From positions 186,001-250,000 of the forward strand of contig CAKRYT010000001.1 in assembly GCA_934432675.1 (NCBI GenBank): a DNA stretch of 64,000 nucleotides. Reading direction: 5' to 3'. Position 1 is the first letter of the stretch. Each line of letters begins with the position of its first letter. The notes below the pieces were generated by a model. It searched no databases and was not told the origin of the DNA. It saw nothing but the letters and a program-made list of their open reading frames with translations. The DNA comes from an uncultured Eubacteriales bacterium (GTDB lineage: Bacteria; Bacillota; Clostridia; Oscillospirales; CAG-272). Below are positions 60,137 through 64,000 of the stretch, piece by piece. The translations under genes and the position numbers were made by a program.

Positions 60137-60589
60137 ATGAAAAACGCGCGACTGGAAGCGATTTTAGAGATCATTGCCAACGAGGATATAGACACGCAGG
60201 AGATGCTCCTCGACCGTTTGCAGGCACGTGGATTCCGCGCAACACAAGCGACGGTGTCCCGTGACATCCGCGAACTCCAACTCGTCAAGAGCATGACTTC
60301 AAAGGGCAACTATCGGTACGCACCGAGCACAAAACCGGTGACTATGCCTTTGAAGTTTTCTTCGGCACTAACGGATTCGGTCATTCGTATTGATGTGGGT
60401 GGAAATATTCTCGTGGTACACACGTATCCCGGGATGGCGAACGCCGTCGCCGCTTGCCTCGACTCCATGAAACACGAAGGGGTGCTCGGTTGTGTAGCCG
60501 GGGATGATACGATTCTCGTGGTGGCATCTGATACCGAAACCGCCTCCCGCCTATCTGACAGCATCCGCCAAGCTCTCAATCAACTATAA
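60137..60589 (+). CDS. argR: Arginine repressor ArgR (AhrC)
   Basis: 150 residues. N-terminal winged helix (ILEIIANEDIDTQEMLLDRL, ATVSRDIRELQLV) and C-terminal arginine-binding oligomerisation domain (VHTYPGMANAVAACLDSM, GCVAGDDTILVVA). Represses arginine biosynthesis. argR before recN is the common Bacillota order. ATG 60137 chosen; a TTG at 60125 would add four residues. Confidence 0.95.
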   Translation: MKNARLEAILEIIANEDIDTQEMLLDRLQARGFRATQATVSRDIRELQLVKSMTSKGNYRYAPSTKPVTMPLKFSSALTDSVIRIDVGGNILVVHTYPGMANAVAACLDSMKHEGVLGCVAGDDTILVVASDTETASRLSDSIRQALNQL

Positions 60590-60601
60590 CGAGTAACGAC
60601 T

Positions 60602-62296
60602 ATGCTGAAAACACTTCACATTCGGAACATAGCATTGATCCGCGAATTGGAATTGGACTTCGGGCGTGGGTTTCAGGTCCTGACGGGTGAGACAGGGGCG
60701 GGTAAATCAATTTTGATCGATAGCATCGCGCTCCTTACCGGTACCCGTGCCGATCGCGGTATGATCAGGACAGGGGAGAGCGCGGCGAGCGTTTCCGGTC
60801 TTTTCGGTCAATTGTCGCCGCGGTCGATCGCGGCACTGAACGAGATGGATATTCACCCGGATGCCGACGGGAATATTCTGATTCAGCGTACGCTTTCCTC
60901 CGATGGGAAAGGAAAATGTAAGGTCAACGGCGAGTTCGTAACGCTCGGAGCCTTACGTGATATTTCAAAGTATTTAATAGATATTCACGGGCAGAGCGAC
61001 ACGATGGCACTCTATGACGCGGATACCTACATTCGGATACTGGACGCCTTTGCCGGCGTGACGCAGGATGCCGGAGCGTACGGTGAGGCTTACAGTGCGT
61101 ACGATGCGTACAGACGTGAGATGGACGAGATCCTGCGTGGGGAGGCAGAGCGGGCGAGAACGATCGAAATGCTCACTTTCCAGATTGCCGACATCGATGC
61201 GGTATCACCGGAAATCGGCGAGGATGAGGAACTCGCAGAGCGCGAGGCCCGGATTAAAAACCGTGAACGCATCTATCGCCAGTCTCAATTCGTGTGGCGT
61301 GCGCTGAAAGGCGGAGAGCGCGGTAACGTTGCGATGCTCCTCGACCGTTCCGTCGCCGCCGTGGAATCTCTCCTGGATGCTCTTCCGTCCCTGGAAAGCG
61401 CGATCGCGGAATTGCGGGATTGTCAATATCGGCTGGACGATGTCGCGGAGCAGATGCTCGATCTGACCTCGGATGACGAGGGTGACCCCGCACATATTAT
61501 CAACGAGACAGAGGAACGACTGGCAGCCATTGCACGACTCAAAAAAAAGTACGGTCCGACAATTGAAGAGATACTCGCCTATCGTGCCACCGCCGCAGCA
61601 AGACTGGAAAAGTTGCAGAACTCCGACGGACGTCTTTTGGAGCTGAAAGACCTTTTACGGGGGGCGACCGAGAAGGCAACGGCACTCGCCGGGGTCCTCC
61701 ATGATAAACGCTGTGCCGCCGGGGCGGAGCTTTCGCGCCGTGTGGTGGAGACGCTCGTTTTCCTGGACATGCCCAAAGTAACTTTCCGTGTGGATATTGC
61801 GGCCGTGCGGAACGCGGCAGGGGGATTTGAACTCTCGCCGACGGGGTATGACCGCGTGGACTTTTTGATTTCCGCAAACAGCGGGGAGAATATGCAGTCG
61901 CTCTCGATGGTGGCATCCGGCGGGGAACTTGCGCGCATGATGCTCGCCCTTAAAAGCGTTGAAAACAGTATGGATGAATCGACGGCAATGGTTTTTGATG
62001 AGATCGATACGGGTGTCTCCGGCAAAACGGCGAGGAAAATCGGTCTCAAACTGCTGGAACTCTCCGCACACACGCAGATCTTCTGCGTAACCCATTCTGC
62101 CCAGATCGCATCCCTTGCGGATGATCATTTGCTCATCGCAAAATCCGAACATGACGGGCGCACAGTCACCGAAGTGACCGCGCTTGACGAGGAGGGGCGG
62201 ATCAGTGAACTCTCCCGTATTCTCGGCGGCATCCACGTTACCGAGGCACAACGACAGGCGGCTGTTGACATGCGCCGCGAGCGGCGTGAACTCTGA
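60602..62296 (+). CDS. recN: DNA repair protein RecN
   Basis: 564 residues, an SMC-like ATPase. Walker A LTGETGAGKSILIDSI near the start, the coiled-coil middle, and the C-terminal ABC signature SLSMVASGGELARMMLALK with MVFDEIDTGVSGKTARKI. Helps double-strand break repair. Starts 12 bases after argR. Confidence 0.96.
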   Translation: MLKTLHIRNIALIRELELDFGRGFQVLTGETGAGKSILIDSIALLTGTRADRGMIRTGESAASVSGLFGQLSPRSIAALNEMDIHPDADGNILIQRTLSSDGKGKCKVNGEFVTLGALRDISKYLIDIHGQSDTMALYDADTYIRILDAFAGVTQDAGAYGEAYSAYDAYRREMDEILRGEAERARTIEMLTFQIADIDAVSPEIGEDEELAEREARIKNRERIYRQSQFVWRALKGGERGNVAMLLDRSVAAVESLLDALPSLESAIAELRDCQYRLDDVAEQMLDLTSDDEGDPAHIINETEERLAAIARLKKKYGPTIEEILAYRATAAARLEKLQNSDGRLLELKDLLRGATEKATALAGVLHDKRCAAGAELSRRVVETLVFLDMPKVTFRVDIAAVRNAAGGFELSPTGYDRVDFLISANSGENMQSLSMVASGGELARMMLALKSVENSMDESTAMVFDEIDTGVSGKTARKIGLKLLELSAHTQIFCVTHSAQIASLADDHLLIAKSEHDGRTVTEVTALDEEGRISELSRILGGIHVTEAQRQAAVDMRRERREL

Positions 62297-62352
62297 CGCA
62301 TGATTTTCTCCTTTGCATCGTAGAGTAATATATACGGGCAAAGGGGGCAACT

Positions 62353-63252
62353 ATGGAGACGGCATTTCTCGCAGCCATTCAATCCTTACGCGGCATTCGT
62401 TGCGATCGTGACTACCCCGCCGCGAGGTTGACGACTTTTCGCATCGGGGGATGCATCCGCTATGTCATTTACCCCGAATCAACCGAGATAATGTGTGGGC
62501 TCCTCCGTCTTCTTACGAGGGAGACTGTGCCTTTTCGCGTGGTCGGCTACGGGTCAAATATCCTCGCCGCAGATGAGGGATATCCCGGGGCATGGGTAAT
62601 GACGAAACAGTGCAACGGCGTTCGGTTTCTCGGTACGCAAGTGGAGGCGGACTGCGGTGTTCCTCTTCACACGCTCATTGACTGCGCTGCTTCACACGGG
62701 CTCGGCGGCATTGAAAACCTGTACGGTATCCCCGGCAGCCTCGGCGGTGCCGTCGTCATGAACGCCGGTGCCTACGGCGTTTCGATCGCGGATGCGGTCA
62801 CTGCCGTGCGGGCATGGGATCTGTGGCGAGGTGTGACCGTGTCCGTACCGTTTCACGATTGCGGTTTCGGTTACCGTACCGGCATTTTTCAGTCACGACG
62901 GTATGTTGTCCTGTCGGTCACGCTCCGCCTGACGCCATCGAGGGAAGACATTATCCGCGCAACCATGCGGAGCATTACGGTGCGCCGTGCATCCACACAA
63001 CCCCTCGATTTACCGAGTGCGGGCAGCGTTTTCCGTCGCCCGGTCGGTGCATTCGCGGCAAAACTCATTGAGGAGGCGGGACTCCGCGGTTACGCCATCG
63101 GTGGTGCCCGCGTCTCCGATAAACATTGCGGCTTTTTTGTCAATACGGGTGCGGCCACGGCACGCGAAGTGCGAAGTCTCGTTTCACTGGTGCAGGACCG
63201 CGTCCTCTCCCTGAGCGGGATTTATTTGATACCGGAAATTATGATGGAGTAA
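62353..63252 (+). CDS. murB: UDP-N-acetylenolpyruvoylglucosamine reductase
   Basis: 299 residues. Flavoprotein that reduces UDP-GlcNAc-enolpyruvate for peptidoglycan. Motifs: ARLTTFRIGG, GYGSNILAADEG, GLGGIENLYGIPGSLGGAVVMNAGAYG, and PSAGSVFRRP with KLIEEAGLRGYAIGGARVSDKHCGFFVN. In many Bacillota murB is close to rapZ, yvcK and whiA; here whiA follows directly. Confidence 0.96.
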   Translation: METAFLAAIQSLRGIRCDRDYPAARLTTFRIGGCIRYVIYPESTEIMCGLLRLLTRETVPFRVVGYGSNILAADEGYPGAWVMTKQCNGVRFLGTQVEADCGVPLHTLIDCAASHGLGGIENLYGIPGSLGGAVVMNAGAYGVSIADAVTAVRAWDLWRGVTVSVPFHDCGFGYRTGIFQSRRYVVLSVTLRLTPSREDIIRATMRSITVRRASTQPLDLPSAGSVFRRPVGAFAAKLIEEAGLRGYAIGGARVSDKHCGFFVNTGAATAREVRSLVSLVQDRVLSLSGIYLIPEIMME

Positions 63253-63256
63253 AGGT

Positions 63257-64000
63257 ATGTCTTACACGCAGGAGATACGGAAAGCAATCACCGCCGACCA
63301 ACCGCGCGAGTTATGCTGTGCGCGGTCGGCCCTGATCGGTATGATGCTGCCGTCTGCCCGGCGTGAAGACGACAAGACCGTGTTTGATCTTGTCGGTGAC
63401 GTTACGACGTACGCCGTGTCCTTGATTGAGCGGGTGTATCACACCGCGGCCACGGTGCGTAACCGGCGCGGCGGGGGAGGTGCCCGCAGCGTTCGTTTTG
63501 CCTCCAAGGCGGCGGACAAGCTGCTCACGGAGGCAGACCGCGACGATTTTGTCGTGGCGGACCGTTTCAAATGCCCAGCGTGTTCGCAGTCCTTTTTTCG
63601 CGGTTTGTTCTTATCCTGCGGTATGATGTGTGAGCCGCAACGGGAACTGCGCATGGAGTTTACCGTTGCCCACCGTGCCGGCGTTTTACAGAGTGCGTTC
63701 CAGACAGCGGGGCTCTCACCCCTGACGACGGCGCGTGGCAACCGTACGGTGCTGTATTTCCGCGCAGGTCCGAGCCTCATGGACTTACTCGGGCAGATGC
63801 AACTGCTTGATACGATGTATGAACTTTCCGACATATTGATCATCCGGGATTTGAAAAATCAGGAGACACGCTCGACAAATTGCATCGTGAAGAATCTCCG
63901 GTCTTCTTCTGCCGCCAGGGCAGAGCAACTTGCGACGGTACGCAGACTGCTGGACAAGAACTTACTTTCCGGTCTTTCGGACGATTTGCGTCGCACGGCA
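63257..64000 (+). CDS. whiA: WhiA-like DNA-binding protein, N-terminal part (cut by window end)
   Basis: The frame from ATG 63257 stays open for 248 codons to the window end, so it is partial. It starts MSYTQEIRKAIT. The WhiA core is RGLFLSCGMMCEPQRELRMEFTV, with an RDLKNQETRSTNCIVKNLRS stretch beginning the HTH-containing C-terminal part. A cysteine pair in FKCPACSQSF before the core is present. WhiA controls sporulation septation or cell division genes in Gram-positive bacteria. Order murB-whiA fits. Confidence 0.85.
   Translation, partial: MSYTQEIRKAITADQPRELCCARSALIGMMLPSARREDDKTVFDLVGDVTTYAVSLIERVYHTAATVRNRRGGGGARSVRFASKAADKLLTEADRDDFVVADRFKCPACSQSFFRGLFLSCGMMCEPQRELRMEFTVAHRAGVLQSAFQTAGLSPLTTARGNRTVLYFRAGPSLMDLLGQMQLLDTMYELSDILIIRDLKNQETRSTNCIVKNLRSSSAARAEQLATVRRLLDKNLLSGLSDDLRRTA

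Overview
The window is a contiguous piece of chromosome from a spore-forming, Gram-positive type bacterium, most likely an uncultured member of the Clostridia (Bacillota) with moderate to high GC. The evidence is the gene content: yabP, yabQ, a spoVB-like flippase and the S4 protein RqcP/YabO in their usual order, HemZ, CdaA, the two-subunit GlgC/GlgD pair, YlxM-Ffh, WhiA and KhpA. Most promoters have a 17-base spacer between near-consensus -35 and -10 boxes, and most genes sit in tight operons with ATGA or TGATG overlaps.

Layout. 1-8532: a plus-strand run with the end of cdaA, a FAD dehydrogenase, recJ, rel, dtd and hemZ. 8622-12679: a sporulation block (spoVB-like, hup, rqcP, yabP, yabQ) that ends in an orphan fumarase alpha subunit. 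12891-23048: a complete glycogen operon, glgB-glgC-glgD-glgA-glgP plus a GH13 amylase. 23062-24416 (minus): a class V aminotransferase with a DUF3343 partner. 24546-28583: an MBL hydrolase, glnS, an unrecognised protein and a ComF-like protein. 28614-31748 (minus): rpmG-secE-nusG-rplK-rplA followed by mscS. 32040-36466: an amidohydrolase, tRNA-Ser, a dCMP deaminase and two CobW-type GTPases, one with a long His-rich segment. 36467-36981: tRNA-Gly and tRNA-Thr. 36982-45025: rsmA facing khpA, then ylxM-ffh-rpsP-khpA, rpsT, rpsF-ssb-rpsR and two tandem AI-2E family membrane proteins. 45149-54145: ispE, then a promoter-led operon of a TerB_N protein, a BrxC/BrxD-type ATPase, an Lhr-like helicase, a methyltransferase, hslO and a PPi-type phosphofructokinase. 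54840-64000: nusB, a TsaD paralogue, xseA, xseB, ispA, tlyA, nadK, argR, recN, murB and the start of whiA.

The points most worth a second look are two. First, the three-gene module TerB_N protein / BrxD-like ATPase / Lhr-like helicase (46099-51243) looks like a DNA-directed conflict or maintenance system without the other BREX genes. Second, two unrelated tRNA genes (Ser-CGA and Gly-CCC) each have their terminator duplicated 163-169 bases away across a GC-rich, foldback-rich spacer. Smaller observations are intrinsic terminators whose 3' arm or immediate 3' flank carries the ribosome binding site of the next gene, a His-rich metallochaperone pair, and an HU protein with an atypical beta-arm.
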